Shown: positions 44,861 through 53,666, counted from the stretch's first letter. The stretch is DNA of 64,000 bases from CmP2 sp052084925 (GCA_052084925.1 JBQDEV010000004.1:186001-250000), one strand, 5' to 3'. Notes: generated by a model from the letters alone, not told the origin. Translations and numbers: made by a program.

Positions 44861-45567
44861 CGTCGGGCGACGCGCCATCGGCGGTAAGACCACACGGTGA
44901 GCACAGCCACGGTGATCCACGAGAGGATCACGACCGCGCCGTGGAGGATGGACTGGTCGGCGACGAAGGCGCCGATGGCCACGAGCGAGACCTGTCCGGG
45001 TAGCACTGCCAGCGCTGAGGCGGAGAGATAAGCGTGCTGGGTCACTCCGAACGCACCGCTACCGTAGTTGACGGGCCAGTACGGGAAACCCGGCAGCAAT
45101 CGGAGCATAAACACGGTCTGGAACCCGGCGTCACTGAGATTTCGCTCGATGCTGCCGCGGTGGCGTCCCAGGAGTCGCAGCGTCGTCTCGCGCCCGACCA
45201 CCCTGGCCAGCCAGTACGCACCCCAGCAGCCGATGAGCACCCCGACGACAGAGAGCAGGCTGCCGACGGCGACCCCGAACAGTAGACCGGCGACCACGGC
45301 CATCACCGTCACCGGGATGGGGGTGAGCGCGACGACCGCGTAGAGACCAATGAATACCACCGGTCCGAGCCATCCCCAGGCATCGATGGTGGATTGCAGG
45401 TTGCTCAGCGAGGGCAGACGAACGTTGAATGCCAGCCACAGCATCACCACGAGCGTGATGACCAGTCCGGTGTTACGCACCAACGATCCCCAGTGCTCGT
45501 GAGAGTCCAGCTGAGCGCTGTCCTGTTCAGGAGCGTCCTGGGGATCGTCGGGCGTAGGGTCGGTCAT
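44824..45567 (-). CDS. TVP38/TMEM64 family membrane protein (VTT domain)
   Basis: This 247-aa integral membrane protein belongs to the DedA-related VTT superfamily. Helices appear at residues ~32-50, 65-85 and 90-115, then further C-terminal at ~165-190 and 200-225. Typical sequence is GLYAVVALTPIPVTVMAVVAGLLFGVAVGSLL (about 73-105) and the conserved FxxxLLRLLPGFPYWPVNYGSG-like stretch at VFMLRLLPGFPYWPVNY (about 151-167). A role in lipid scrambling or membrane homeostasis is proposed for the superfamily. The first ~25 residues are acidic. It follows terC by 13 nt. The coding end overlaps the convergent hydrolase gene by 37 bp. Confidence 0.85.
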   Translation of the reverse strand: MTDPTPDDPQDAPEQDSAQLDSHEHWGSLVRNTGLVITLVVMLWLAFNVRLPSLSNLQSTIDAWGWLGPVVFIGLYAVVALTPIPVTVMAVVAGLLFGVAVGSLLSVVGVLIGCWGAYWLARVVGRETTLRLLGRHRGSIERNLSDAGFQTVFMLRLLPGFPYWPVNYGSGAFGVTQHAYLSASALAVLPGQVSLVAIGAFVADQSILHGAVVILSWITVAVLTVWSYRRWRVARRQSFEEGEDTIS

Positions 45568-45580
45568 CGGGAGATGCTCA

Positions 45581-46846
45581 TCAGACCGTCGGACCCTGCT
45601 TCTCGACGATCGCCTTGGAGACGTCCGCGTCGTGGCCGTTGCCGTTGGACTGTGCCTCGGCCCAGCGCGTTTCGTGAGCGGTGCGGATGATGGTCGAGTA
45701 GCGATCCTTGTTGTCGATCAGCTCATCGCGCCATTTCTGGCTCAGACCCTCGGCTGACCGTGTCCACTGGTCCATCCTGGCCTCAGCGGCCTGTCGCTCG
45801 GCGGCCGGGGTGGACTCATCCAGCTTTGTGTACCGGTAGGCGTACTTCTCGGCGTTCTGCAGGATGCGCAGTGCCTTGCCCTTCGGGCTCACCAGCGAGG
45901 CCACCACGGTGATGATCAGGATGACCACGATGACGATGAGGGAGATATGTGTGGGGATGGTTTGCACGGGGACGTCGTCGCCGCTGTTGATGAAGAACAG
46001 GTTGTTGTCGTGCAGCGCGTGCAGGATCAGCTTCACGCCGATGAAGCCCAGGATCGCGGTCAGACCGTAGGACAGGTAGACGAGTCGGTCCAGCAGTCCA
46101 TCGATGAGGAAGTAGAGCTGGCGCAGTCCCATGAGTGAGAACGCCGTGGCCGTGAAGACGATGTAGGGTTCCTGGGTCAGACCGAAGATGGCGGGAATGG
46201 AGTCGAAGGCGAAGAGCACGTCGGTGGCGCCGATGGCCACCATCACCAACAGCATCGGCGTCATCAGGCGCTTGCCATTGATGCGCACGAACATCTTGTC
46301 CTCATGGTACTCATCCGTCGACGGGAGGATGCGCTTGGCGGTGCGGACCATGATGTTGTCCGCCTGGTCCTCGTTCTCCTCGGAGGAGGCTAGTTCGCCC
46401 TTGAGCTGCTGACCGGCGATCAGCAGCAGTGCGATGCCGAAGAGGTAGAAGACGTCCGACCAGAGTTCAATGATGGCCGCGCCGAGCAGGATGAAAGCGG
46501 TGCGGGAGATCAAGGCGAAGGTGATGCCGAAGAGGAGTACCTTCTGCTGGTATTCGCGCGGCACCTGGAAGCTGGCCATGATCACCAGGAACACGAAGAG
46601 GTTGTCGACCGAGAGGGCCTTCTCGGTGATGTAGCCGGCGTAGTACTCGACGGCGTGCTGGGTGTCGCCAAAAGCGAAGAACACGAGACCGAAGATGAGG
46701 GCGATGCCGACGTAGATGGCCGACCAGATGGCGGCTTCCTTGATCGTCGGCGTGTGCGCCTTGCGGACGTGAGCGAAGTAGTCGAAGAGGAGTAGACCGA
46801 TAATCACCGCAATGGTGAGGGTCCACGTTAACGCGTTGATCTCCAA
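45581..46846 (-). CDS. TerC family integral membrane protein
   Basis: This 421-aa membrane protein is of the TerC family, several members of which export manganese or load Mn into exoenzymes. Conserved motifs are TEKALSVDNLFVFLVIM (about residues 70-86) and AIGATDVLFAFDSIPAIFGLTQEPYIVFTATAF (about 201-233), whose acidic residues likely bind metal; about nine helices are seen. The final ~90 residues are a charged cytoplasmic tail. The start is TTG at 46846, with AGGAGG 5 nt upstream; the longer ORF to 46891 lies in the leader. A yybP-ykoY-like leader precedes it, in line with Mn control. The downstream TVP38 gene is probably co-transcribed. Confidence 0.85.
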   Translation of the reverse strand: MEINALTWTLTIAVIIGLLLFDYFAHVRKAHTPTIKEAAIWSAIYVGIALIFGLVFFAFGDTQHAVEYYAGYITEKALSVDNLFVFLVIMASFQVPREYQQKVLLFGITFALISRTAFILLGAAIIELWSDVFYLFGIALLLIAGQQLKGELASSEENEDQADNIMVRTAKRILPSTDEYHEDKMFVRINGKRLMTPMLLVMVAIGATDVLFAFDSIPAIFGLTQEPYIVFTATAFSLMGLRQLYFLIDGLLDRLVYLSYGLTAILGFIGVKLILHALHDNNLFFINSGDDVPVQTIPTHISLIVIVVILIITVVASLVSPKGKALRILQNAEKYAYRYTKLDESTPAAERQAAEARMDQWTRSAEGLSQKWRDELIDNKDRYSTIIRTAHETRWAEAQSNGNGHDADVSKAIVEKQGPTV

Positions 46847-46875
46847 AGGGAGCCTCCTGCTGGTAGAACAGACGT

Positions 46876-46977
46876 CACAAGTCTCTCCCACCGCATGCGT
46901 TCAGCGGCCTCCGCGCCCGGTCTGGTCTCGATACCAAACGTGTTGACGTTCGCGGGGTTCGGGGATACTCCCTTGCA
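46876..46977 (-). ncRNA. Candidate yybP-ykoY (manganese) riboswitch in the terC leader
   Basis: On the minus strand TGCAAG (46972-46977) can pair with CTTGTG (46876-46881) to form a P1 stem, using two G-U wobbles. Directly inside lie GGAGTA on the 5' side and GAGAGA on the 3' side, matching the conserved loop elements of yybP-ykoY RNAs (GGGGAGUA and a purine-rich AGA before the P1 closing strand). A perfect internal hairpin AACGT-CAAC-ACGTT and a CCGC/GCGG stem are also present. It fills the gap between uvrB and terC and ends 29 nt before the terC start. Mn-sensing is known for the class; identification here is by motif and context only. Confidence 0.5.
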
Positions 46978-46995
46978 CTGGTGAAGTCTAGCAGG

Positions 46996-49134
46996 TCAGG
47001 CGTGGCCCTCGCGCTGCATCTGGCGTAGCTCCTTCTTCAACTCGGCCACCTCATCGCGGAGGCGGGCCGCCAGCTCGAACTGCAGGTCGACCGCGGCCTG
47101 GTGCATCTGGGCCGACATCTGGTCAATCAGATCCTGCAGATCCTGCGCCGGGAGCGCCGCCATCTTGGTCACCGTGTCCGTCGAAGGTCCCTCCCCCGCG
47201 GCGTCGTCGGCGATGGTAGCGGTGTAGCCGCGGCGACCGGCACCGTAGTCGAAACCGGTCTTGACGCCTGCCATCCCCGCAAGGAAGTCAGCAGAATCCG
47301 CATCCTCACGTGCCAGCTGGTCGGTGATGTCGGCGATCTTCTTGCGCAGCGGTGTCGGATCGATGCCGTGATCGCTGTTGTACTTCTGCTGGATCTCGCG
47401 ACGTCGATTCGTCTCATCGATCGCGTGACGCATGGAGTCTGTGATGGAATCCGCATACATGTGAACTTGGCCGGAGACATTGCGTGCGGCACGGCCGATG
47501 GTCTGGATGAGCGACTTAGACGACCGGAGGAAGCCCTCTTTGTCAGCGTCCAGGATCGCCACCAGCGATACCTCGGGCAGGTCGAGGCCCTCACGCAGCA
47601 GATTGATGCCGACGAGGACGTCGAAGATTCCCTTGCGCAGGTCCCGGAGCAGTTCGATCCGCTTGAGCGTGTCGACGTCGGAGTGCAGGTACTGCACCTT
47701 GACGCCATGCTCGAGCAGGTAGTCGGTGAGGTCCTCGGCCATCCGCTTGGTCAGGGTGGTCACCAGGACGCGCTCGTTGCGGTCGGTGCGGGCGGTGATC
47801 TCATCCATGAGGTCATCGATCTGGCCCCGGGTGGGCTTGACAATGACTTCGGGGTCGATCAGGCCCGTCGGGCGGATGATCTGCTCGACGACGCCGTCGG
47901 CCTGTCCCAGCTCATAGTTGCCCGGAGTGGCGGAGAGGTACACCGTCTGTCCGATGCGCTCCAGGAACTCGTCCCACTTCAGGGGCCGGTTGTCCATGGC
48001 TGAGGGCAGGCGGAAACCGTGATCGACCAGGGTCCGTTTGCGGGACATGTCTCCCTCGTACATCCCGCCGATCTGCGGCACGGTGACATGGGATTCGTCG
48101 ATCACCAGCAGGAAATCATCCGGGAAGTAGTCGAGCAGGCAATGCGGTGCAGATCCGCCCTCGCGCCCGTCGATGTGTCGGGAGTAGTTCTCGATGCCGT
48201 TGCAGTACCCCATCTGCTGCATCATCTCGAGGTCATAGGTGGTGCGCATTCGGAGTCGCTGGGCTTCCAGCAGCTTGTCCTGCGACTCCAGCTCCTGCAG
48301 GCGCACCCGCAGCTCCTCCTCGATCTCTCCGATGGCGCGATGCATCCGCTCATCACCGGCAACATAGTGCGAGGCCGGGAAGATGTACATCTCGTCCTCT
48401 TCCCGCACCACGTGCCCGGTGAGGGGGTGTAGCGTCTGGATCGATTCGACCTCGTCTCCGAAGAACTCGATCCGCACGGCCAGTTCCTCGTACATGGGGA
48501 TGATCTCGACCGTGTCGCCGCGCACACGGAAGGTGCCTCGATGGAAATCCGTGTCGTTGCGCACGTACTGCATGTTCACGAACTGACGCAGCAACTGGTC
48601 CCGGTCCATCTCCTGGCCCCGGCGCAGGGTGACCATCTGCTCGATGTACTCCTCGGGAGTGCCGAGGCCGTAGATACAGGACACGGTAGACACCACGACC
48701 ACGTCCCGGCGCGTCAGCAGAGCGTTGGTGGCAGAGTGGCGCAGGCGCTCTACTTCCTCGTTGATCGAGGAGTCCTTCTCGATGAAGGTGTCCGTCTGCG
48801 GCACATAGGCCTCGGGCTGATAGTAGTCGTAATAGGAGACGAAGTACTCCACGGCGTTGTTCGGCAGCAGCTCTCGGAACTCATTGGCCAACTGGGCGGC
48901 CAGCGTCTTGTTCTGCACCATCACCAGCGTGGGGCGCTGCAGCTTCTCGATGAGCCAGGCGGCTGTCGCGGACTTGCCGGTGCCGGTGGCGCCCAACAGC
49001 ACGACATCCTTCTCACCGCCCTGAACGCGCTCCGTCAGCTCGGCGATCGCCTTCGGTTGGTCGCCCGAGGGCTGGAAGGGCGAGACGACCTCGAAGGGCG
49101 CGACCTGTCGGGAGATCTTCTGTGCCAGACTCAT
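46996..49134 (-). CDS. uvrB: Excinuclease ABC subunit UvrB
   Basis: UvrB verifies damage and loads UvrC in nucleotide excision repair. The 712-aa protein has Walker A LLGATGTGKSATAAW (about residue 42), the beta-hairpin region SYYDYYQPEAYVPQTDTFIEKDSSINEEVERLRHSA (about 94-129), DESHVT (about 345), and helicase motifs V-VI in GINLLREGLDLPEV (about 510) and QTIGRAARNVSG (about 550). A C-terminal UVR domain (QAAVDLQFELAARLRDEVAELKKEL, about 680) binds UvrC. The start at 49134 gives the family N-terminus. It is separated from coaE by a hairpin. I see no LexA-like box in its upstream 90 bp. Confidence 0.96.
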   Translation of the reverse strand: MSLAQKISRQVAPFEVVSPFQPSGDQPKAIAELTERVQGGEKDVVLLGATGTGKSATAAWLIEKLQRPTLVMVQNKTLAAQLANEFRELLPNNAVEYFVSYYDYYQPEAYVPQTDTFIEKDSSINEEVERLRHSATNALLTRRDVVVVSTVSCIYGLGTPEEYIEQMVTLRRGQEMDRDQLLRQFVNMQYVRNDTDFHRGTFRVRGDTVEIIPMYEELAVRIEFFGDEVESIQTLHPLTGHVVREEDEMYIFPASHYVAGDERMHRAIGEIEEELRVRLQELESQDKLLEAQRLRMRTTYDLEMMQQMGYCNGIENYSRHIDGREGGSAPHCLLDYFPDDFLLVIDESHVTVPQIGGMYEGDMSRKRTLVDHGFRLPSAMDNRPLKWDEFLERIGQTVYLSATPGNYELGQADGVVEQIIRPTGLIDPEVIVKPTRGQIDDLMDEITARTDRNERVLVTTLTKRMAEDLTDYLLEHGVKVQYLHSDVDTLKRIELLRDLRKGIFDVLVGINLLREGLDLPEVSLVAILDADKEGFLRSSKSLIQTIGRAARNVSGQVHMYADSITDSMRHAIDETNRRREIQQKYNSDHGIDPTPLRKKIADITDQLAREDADSADFLAGMAGVKTGFDYGAGRRGYTATIADDAAGEGPSTDTVTKMAALPAQDLQDLIDQMSAQMHQAAVDLQFELAARLRDEVAELKKELRQMQREGHA

Positions 49135-49193
49135 GCGTCCAGGGTACGCGGTCGACGCCCCCGGCGTAGAGCCCTGGTGGGCCATCTCGCTCA

Positions 49194-49216
49194 GGGCGCA
49201 GAGCAGGCTCTGCCCC
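49194..49216 (-). terminator. Hairpin between coaE and uvrB
   Basis: GCAGAG (49198-49203) pairs with CTCTGC (49208-49213) across a CAGG loop, extended by GGG/CCC with one bulged base (49194-49216). It lies in the 94-bp gap after the coaE stop and may terminate the BCCT-coaE transcript before uvrB. Confidence 0.45.
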
Positions 49217-49228
49217 CTAGAGAGCCCG

Positions 49229-49846
49229 TTACTGACTGCGCAGCGGTTCGATGGTGTCGCGCCAGAGCTGCTCGGTCCGGGCGCGCAGTTCCTCCACCGT
49301 GCCCTCGTTGCGCAGCACGACGTCGGCTACCGCGGCACGCTCGGCGTCTGAGGCCTGGGCACGCAGACGGGACCGAGCGTCATCGTCGGTCATGCCCCGG
49401 TGGTCGACCATGCGTTGGATCCGGGCTGACTCCTCCGCCTGGACCACCACGACGAGCTCGAATCGATCCGCCTGGCCCGTCTCCACCAGCAGCGGGATGT
49501 CCTCGACGACGACGTCGTCTGCATCGGCGCGCTCTCGGACCGCGCGGGCGGCCTCCCGGACCCGTGGGTGAATGATGGCGTTGAGGGCCTCGCGCTCAGT
49601 TTCATCGGCGAAGACAATGACACCCAATGCGGCACGGTCCAGCCCGCCGTCGGCGTTGATGACCTCGGCGCCGAAACGGGCCTCGATCTCGGCCAGGCCC
49701 TCTGTTCCTGGGGCGACTGCTTGGTGGGCCAAGGCGTCGGCGTCGATCACGATGGCACCGAGCTCGGCCAGTACCGCAGCCACAGTCGACTTACCCGAGG
49801 CGATTCCGCCGGTCAGGCCGATGCTGACAGGAGCTGTTCTCGTCAT
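49229..49846 (-). CDS. coaE: Dephospho-CoA kinase
   Basis: CoaE phosphorylates dephospho-CoA in the last step of coenzyme A synthesis. The 205-aa protein has Walker A GLTGGIASGKSTVA (about residues 9-22), VIDADALAHQ (about 34), HPRVREAAR (about 93), DIPLLVETG (about 117) and the lid HRGMTDDDARSRLRAQ (about 148), all family-typical. Some actinobacterial homologues have a C-terminal DUF extension; this one is the short form. Its ATG overlaps the BCCT stop by 4 nt, an unusual pairing. In many actinobacteria it directly follows rpsA and precedes uvrB; uvrB follows here too. Confidence 0.93.
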   Translation of the reverse strand: MTRTAPVSIGLTGGIASGKSTVAAVLAELGAIVIDADALAHQAVAPGTEGLAEIEARFGAEVINADGGLDRAALGVIVFADETEREALNAIIHPRVREAARAVRERADADDVVVEDIPLLVETGQADRFELVVVVQAEESARIQRMVDHRGMTDDDARSRLRAQASDAERAAVADVVLRNEGTVEELRARTEQLWRDTIEPLRSQ

Positions 49847-51651
49847 CGCCGCTGTTCCTCCTCAGGAATCTGCCGGTCCGTCTGACCCGACTGGTCAGGA
49901 CCCTCAATCATCTCGGAATCTACCGGGACCTCCCCGCGCTGCCAATGCCAGGTCTGCGGCTGATGAGTATCGAAGTCCGGCTCCGTCCCTACTTCGTATT
50001 CCGGACGGATGACGAACTCCTCGGCCGCGGTGGGCTCCTCTTGCGCGCGCCGGTGGAACTCCTCCATCGGCAGCACGCGCTTCCATTGACGGGTGCGGAT
50101 CGGTCGGGCGGAACCGTAATCCTCACGCACCGCCTGCAGTAGGGAGAGCATCATCACGAAGGTGAGGATCATGAGTGGCAGCCCGATCACGATGATTACC
50201 TCCTGCATGGCGTTGAACCCGTTTTCGCCCGCGGTCACGAGGATGACGGTGCACACGGCGCCCATGGATAAGGTCCAGAACACCCGCTGACGTCGGGGCC
50301 CCGGCTCTTCATGGCCGGACGCGATGCCGTCCATCACCAGGGCGCCGGAATCCATGGAGGTGACGAAGAAGATGACGATGACGATCAGTGCGAAGAGGGC
50401 CACCCACCCAAAGAACGGGTAGCCCTGCAGGAACTGGAACAGCGCGGCCTCAATATTGCCGTCCTCGACGACGGTCTCGACGAGCTCGCCCCCGGTTCCC
50501 GGTGCGGCGGTGCCCTGGTCATGCAGGATCCCGGACATGCCCCAGACAGACATCCAGACCAGCACGAATCCAGTCGGCAGGCCGATAGTGGCGATCACGA
50601 ACTCCCGAATGGTGCGGCCGCGGGAGATCTTCGCTATGAACATGCCGACGAACGGCGACCAGGTGACCGCCCAGGCCCAGTAGAAGACCGTCCAGTCTCC
50701 GGTCCACTGTCCCGCCCCGGAAAAGTCGTTGAAGAAGGACAGCAGCGGAAGGTTGTACAGATATCGACCAGCGGTCTCCACCACTGCCCGGAAGGTGTCC
50801 ATGGTGGCACCCCACATCAGCACGAAGAGCATCAGGGCGACCGCCATGATGATGTTGAGATAGGACAGCCGCTTGATCCCCTTGTCCATTCCCAAGAGGA
50901 CGGAGGTCAGTCCGGCGCCGGTGATGAGGGCGATCGTGAGTGCCTGGATCCAGCCCTGCATCGGGATCCCGTAGACGTAGGACAGTCCCGCGTTGATCTG
51001 CATGGCACCCAGGCCGATGGAGACAGCGATCCCGAAGACCGTGGCGATGATCGCAAGAATGTCGATGGCTTTGCCCCAGGGGCCGTGGATGCGGTCGCCG
51101 ATGAAGGGCTGGAAGGCCGAAGAGGCTCGGGGCGGAAGGTTCCGCTTGTACGTGAAGTAGGCGAAGGCCAGGCCCGGTACCACCTGAATGGCCCAGAGCT
51201 GGAAACCGAAATGGAAGGTGCCGATCGAGGTCGCGTCCAGGGCCGCCTGTTCGGAGAACGGCTGGGCCCCGAACAGCGGAGGCATCGCATAATGAGTGAG
51301 GGGCTCGGCCACACCGAAGAACATCAGGATGGCGCCGACACCAGCGGCGAAGATCATCCCGAACCAGGCCACACCGGAGTAGACGGGTTCGCCGTCGTCG
51401 GGCCCCAGTTTCAACCGGCCGAACCGGCTGAATGCCATACCCACGGCGAAGGCCAGCATCGCCGTGGCACCCAGGGTGAACACCCAGCCGATGTCATAGC
51501 GCATGAAATTGGCGACGGTGCCGAAGAGCGATTGCACGGGCCCCGGGAAGAATCCCATGGTCAGTGTGAACAGGATGACGATGAGGGCTGACGTGAAGAA
51601 GATGACCGGGCCGGTTCGCAGGCCGAGGCGATCGTGCAGGCGCGAGAGCAT
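49843..51651 (-). CDS. BCCT family betaine/choline/carnitine transporter
   Basis: BCCT transporters import glycine betaine, choline or carnitine, usually coupled to Na+ or H+, for osmoprotection. The 602-aa protein has twelve predicted helices. It shows the family signature WAWAVTWSPFVGMFIAKISRGRTIREF (about residues 325-352), an aromatic cluster for the betaine box near GWIQAL and WGATMD, and a substrate-site stretch AWFGMIFAAGVGAILMFFGVAEPL (about 95). Its ~95-residue acidic C-terminal tail could serve osmosensing as in BetP, which is inference. A promoter with 17-bp spacing lies upstream (51699-51727). Its stop overlaps the coaE start. Confidence 0.92.
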   Translation of the reverse strand: MLSRLHDRLGLRTGPVIFFTSALIVILFTLTMGFFPGPVQSLFGTVANFMRYDIGWVFTLGATAMLAFAVGMAFSRFGRLKLGPDDGEPVYSGVAWFGMIFAAGVGAILMFFGVAEPLTHYAMPPLFGAQPFSEQAALDATSIGTFHFGFQLWAIQVVPGLAFAYFTYKRNLPPRASSAFQPFIGDRIHGPWGKAIDILAIIATVFGIAVSIGLGAMQINAGLSYVYGIPMQGWIQALTIALITGAGLTSVLLGMDKGIKRLSYLNIIMAVALMLFVLMWGATMDTFRAVVETAGRYLYNLPLLSFFNDFSGAGQWTGDWTVFYWAWAVTWSPFVGMFIAKISRGRTIREFVIATIGLPTGFVLVWMSVWGMSGILHDQGTAAPGTGGELVETVVEDGNIEAALFQFLQGYPFFGWVALFALIVIVIFFVTSMDSGALVMDGIASGHEEPGPRRQRVFWTLSMGAVCTVILVTAGENGFNAMQEVIIVIGLPLMILTFVMMLSLLQAVREDYGSARPIRTRQWKRVLPMEEFHRRAQEEPTAAEEFVIRPEYEVGTEPDFDTHQPQTWHWQRGEVPVDSEMIEGPDQSGQTDRQIPEEEQRR

Positions 51652-51698
51652 GAGGCGGTGGAGCTTTCCCGAGGTGATGGACTAACAGGCGAACGCTT

Positions 51699-51727
51699 AC
51701 ATTACCCGCGCGTCGGCTGACTCCCAA
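51699..51727 (-). promoter_or_regulatory. Promoter for the BCCT transporter gene
   Basis: On the minus strand TTGGGA (51722-51727) and TAATGT (51699-51704) are separated by exactly 17 nt and lie about 50 bp upstream of the BCCT ATG. They are the best -35/-10 pair in the window. Divergent YigZ transcription starts about 40 bp away. Confidence 0.5.
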
Positions 51728-51752
51728 CATCGGCACTCCGGTGGCGGGCGGC

Positions 51753-51758
51753 TAGAAT
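51753..51758 (+). promoter_or_regulatory. -10 element of a probable leaderless promoter for the YigZ gene
   Basis: TAGAAT is followed by 7 nt and an ATG at 51766, with no ribosome site. An earlier in-frame ATG at 51757 overlaps the -10 box itself, which makes it unlikely as the start. Confidence 0.45.
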
Positions 51759-51765
51759 GACGACG

Positions 51766-52536
51766 ATGTCTCACCACCGCGATCTCCCGGATGACGCCGC
51801 CGTGCAGGCCGCGCCCGACGTACCTGACTCGCTTCAGGACAGGCTCTCGCACGCCCGGCGCTACAGCGTGCTTCCGGCGGCGCATTGTGGCGTTGCCGTG
51901 GTCCACGAGCTGGAGATTAAGCGGTCGCGCTTCATCGGCTATCTCTATCGGGTCGAATCCGAGGACCAGGCGCGGGCGCATGTCAACGAACTGCGCAGAG
52001 AGCATCATCTTGCTCGCCACGTGTGCAGCGCGTTCCTGCTCGGGCCCGATCGCCGGGTGATGCGTTCCAACGACGACGGGGAACCCGCCGGCACCGCGGG
52101 AACCCCCATGCTGGAGGCAATCGTCCAACGGGACACCGGAGTCATGGACGAGGGCGGGACGCTGCGCGATGCCTCCGACGTCCTCGCCCTGGTGGTGCGC
52201 TATTTCGGGGGTGTGAAGCTCGGCGCCGGCGGTCTCGTCCGCGCCTACTCAGATACGGTCTCCCAGACGCTGGAACAGGTCAGCTGGCAGACCCGCCAGC
52301 GGATGCAGTGGTTCGCCGTCTCGGCGCCTCACGCCGAGGCCGGTCGCTGGGAGAATGAGCTGCGCGCGGCGGGCTGGCATCTCGGTGCCACGGACTATGC
52401 CGGCGCGACAGCCACTCTCAGCATCGCCTCGGTCGACGATGATGCCCAGCAGGACCGGCTCCGAGCGGACCTCGCTGCCATTACCTCCGGCGTCGCTCTG
52501 CTGCGCCCGACCCACGTGGAATGGACCGATCTGTGA
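51766..52536 (+). CDS. YigZ/IMPACT family protein
   Basis: This 256-aa protein is of the conserved YigZ family, relatives of eukaryotic IMPACT. The core UPF0029 domain has KRSRFIGYLYRVESEDQARAHVNELRREHH (about residues 50-80), the hallmark SNDDGEPAGTAGTPMLEAI (about 103-121) and VVRYFGGVKLGAGGLVRAYSDTV (about 142-164). A second RNA-binding-like domain fills the C-terminal third. The function is not established; a link to translation or proline metabolism has been suggested for homologues. The start at 51766 is set by promoter spacing. The stop overlaps the methyltransferase start (TGATG). Confidence 0.87.
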   Translation: MSHHRDLPDDAAVQAAPDVPDSLQDRLSHARRYSVLPAAHCGVAVVHELEIKRSRFIGYLYRVESEDQARAHVNELRREHHLARHVCSAFLLGPDRRVMRSNDDGEPAGTAGTPMLEAIVQRDTGVMDEGGTLRDASDVLALVVRYFGGVKLGAGGLVRAYSDTVSQTLEQVSWQTRQRMQWFAVSAPHAEAGRWENELRAAGWHLGATDYAGATATLSIASVDDDAQQDRLRADLAAITSGVALLRPTHVEWTDL

Positions 52537-53666
52537 TGGCGGAATCCCTGGGCGCTGGTCACCCCGAGCCGAGCCCCGTCGAACGACTCCTGCTCGCCGA
52601 GATCGACGCCCTGCTCCGGGCGCTTCCCGAACTCCGCGAACACCCTGCGGTCGTCATCGACGAACAGACGGGTGCCGTGAGTCAGTGGCTCTCGGATCAT
52701 GGTTTTACTGGGCGCTCGATCATCGACTCCAGGGTTCGGGCCAGGGCGGTCATTCTCCCCACGGCGTGGGAAGTCACCACGGATCTCGGTGAGCAGAGCC
52801 TGAAAGGCGCGGGACTCGTGGTGCATCTGCTGGCACGACCCCTGGAGGCGCTCGAAGAGACCGCTTGGCACGTGGCCCGCTGGGCGCACTCGGACGTCGT
52901 GCTGTTGAGTGCGGCCCGGGAGAAGCACCTGAATCGCAGCATGAACCAGGAGCTGGCTCACCATTTCCACGAGGTACGGGCGACCCGGGGCGCGCAGAAG
53001 TCCAGGGCTCTGCTGGCGTCCGGGCCACGGCACACCGATTCCCCTCGCGCACAGCCGGACCGCATACCGCGACGCCACGAAGTGCAGGTGCCCGAGGTCG
53101 GTGCACTCCAGCTGCGAGCTTACGGTATGACCTTCGGTGCGGCGCGTCTCGATCCAGGGACATCGCTGCTGCTGACCACGCTGCTCTCCCCCGGTCCTTC
53201 CGGTCGTCGTGAGGTGCTCAACGGGCTCAGCGCTGTGGTCGATCTGGGGTGTGGCAATGGCACGATCACCGCTGCACTGGGGCGCGCGACTTCCCTCCCC
53301 GTGCTGCACGCCAGTGACGATTCGGCCTCCGCGGTCCGCTCCACGCGGGCGACCGCCGCCGCGAACGGCATCGATCCCGAGCGCATCCGGCTTAGCCACG
53401 CCGATGGACTGGAGCACCACGCGGAGCGCAGCATGCCCGGCATTCTGCTCAACCCGCCGTTCCATGACGGAGGCACGGTGACGAAAGATCTCGCCTTGCA
53501 TCTCTTCGCTGAGGCGGCGCGCACGCTCGCTCCCGGCGGGCGGCTGTGGTGCGTGTGGAATTCGCCCCTGCGCTATCGCGATCAGCTCGAGCGGATCGTC
53601 GGGCCGACCACGCAGCTCAACCGCGACCGGCGCTTTACCGTCACGGAATCGATTCAACCCGTCTGA
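52536..53666 (+). CDS. RsmC/RlmG-like ribosomal RNA guanine-N2 methyltransferase
   Basis: This 376-aa protein has the two-domain layout of RsmC/RlmG enzymes, which methylate guanine N2 in 16S or 23S rRNA. The C-terminal half carries SAM motif I VVDLGCGNGTITAALGR (about residues 234-250) and the catalytic motif NPPFHDGG (about 307-314), which is diagnostic for this group. The N-terminal half (about 1-190) is a degenerate methyltransferase fold used for substrate recognition. The ATG at 52536 overlaps the YigZ stop by one base. Which rRNA position is methylated cannot be said. A strong hairpin follows. Confidence 0.82.
   Translation: MAESLGAGHPEPSPVERLLLAEIDALLRALPELREHPAVVIDEQTGAVSQWLSDHGFTGRSIIDSRVRARAVILPTAWEVTTDLGEQSLKGAGLVVHLLARPLEALEETAWHVARWAHSDVVLLSAAREKHLNRSMNQELAHHFHEVRATRGAQKSRALLASGPRHTDSPRAQPDRIPRRHEVQVPEVGALQLRAYGMTFGAARLDPGTSLLLTTLLSPGPSGRREVLNGLSAVVDLGCGNGTITAALGRATSLPVLHASDDSASAVRSTRATAAANGIDPERIRLSHADGLEHHAERSMPGILLNPPFHDGGTVTKDLALHLFAEAARTLAPGGRLWCVWNSPLRYRDQLERIVGPTTQLNRDRRFTVTESIQPV

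Noticed and set aside
43727..44920. Minus-strand ORF of 397 codons opposite the S33 hydrolase
   Set aside because: No recognisable motif and extreme composition; the plus-strand frame has the hydrolase motifs.
50311..51591. Plus-strand ORF of 426 codons opposite the BCCT gene
   Set aside because: The translation is a low-complexity Asp/Glu/Arg/His-rich shadow; the opposite strand encodes an unmistakable BCCT transporter.
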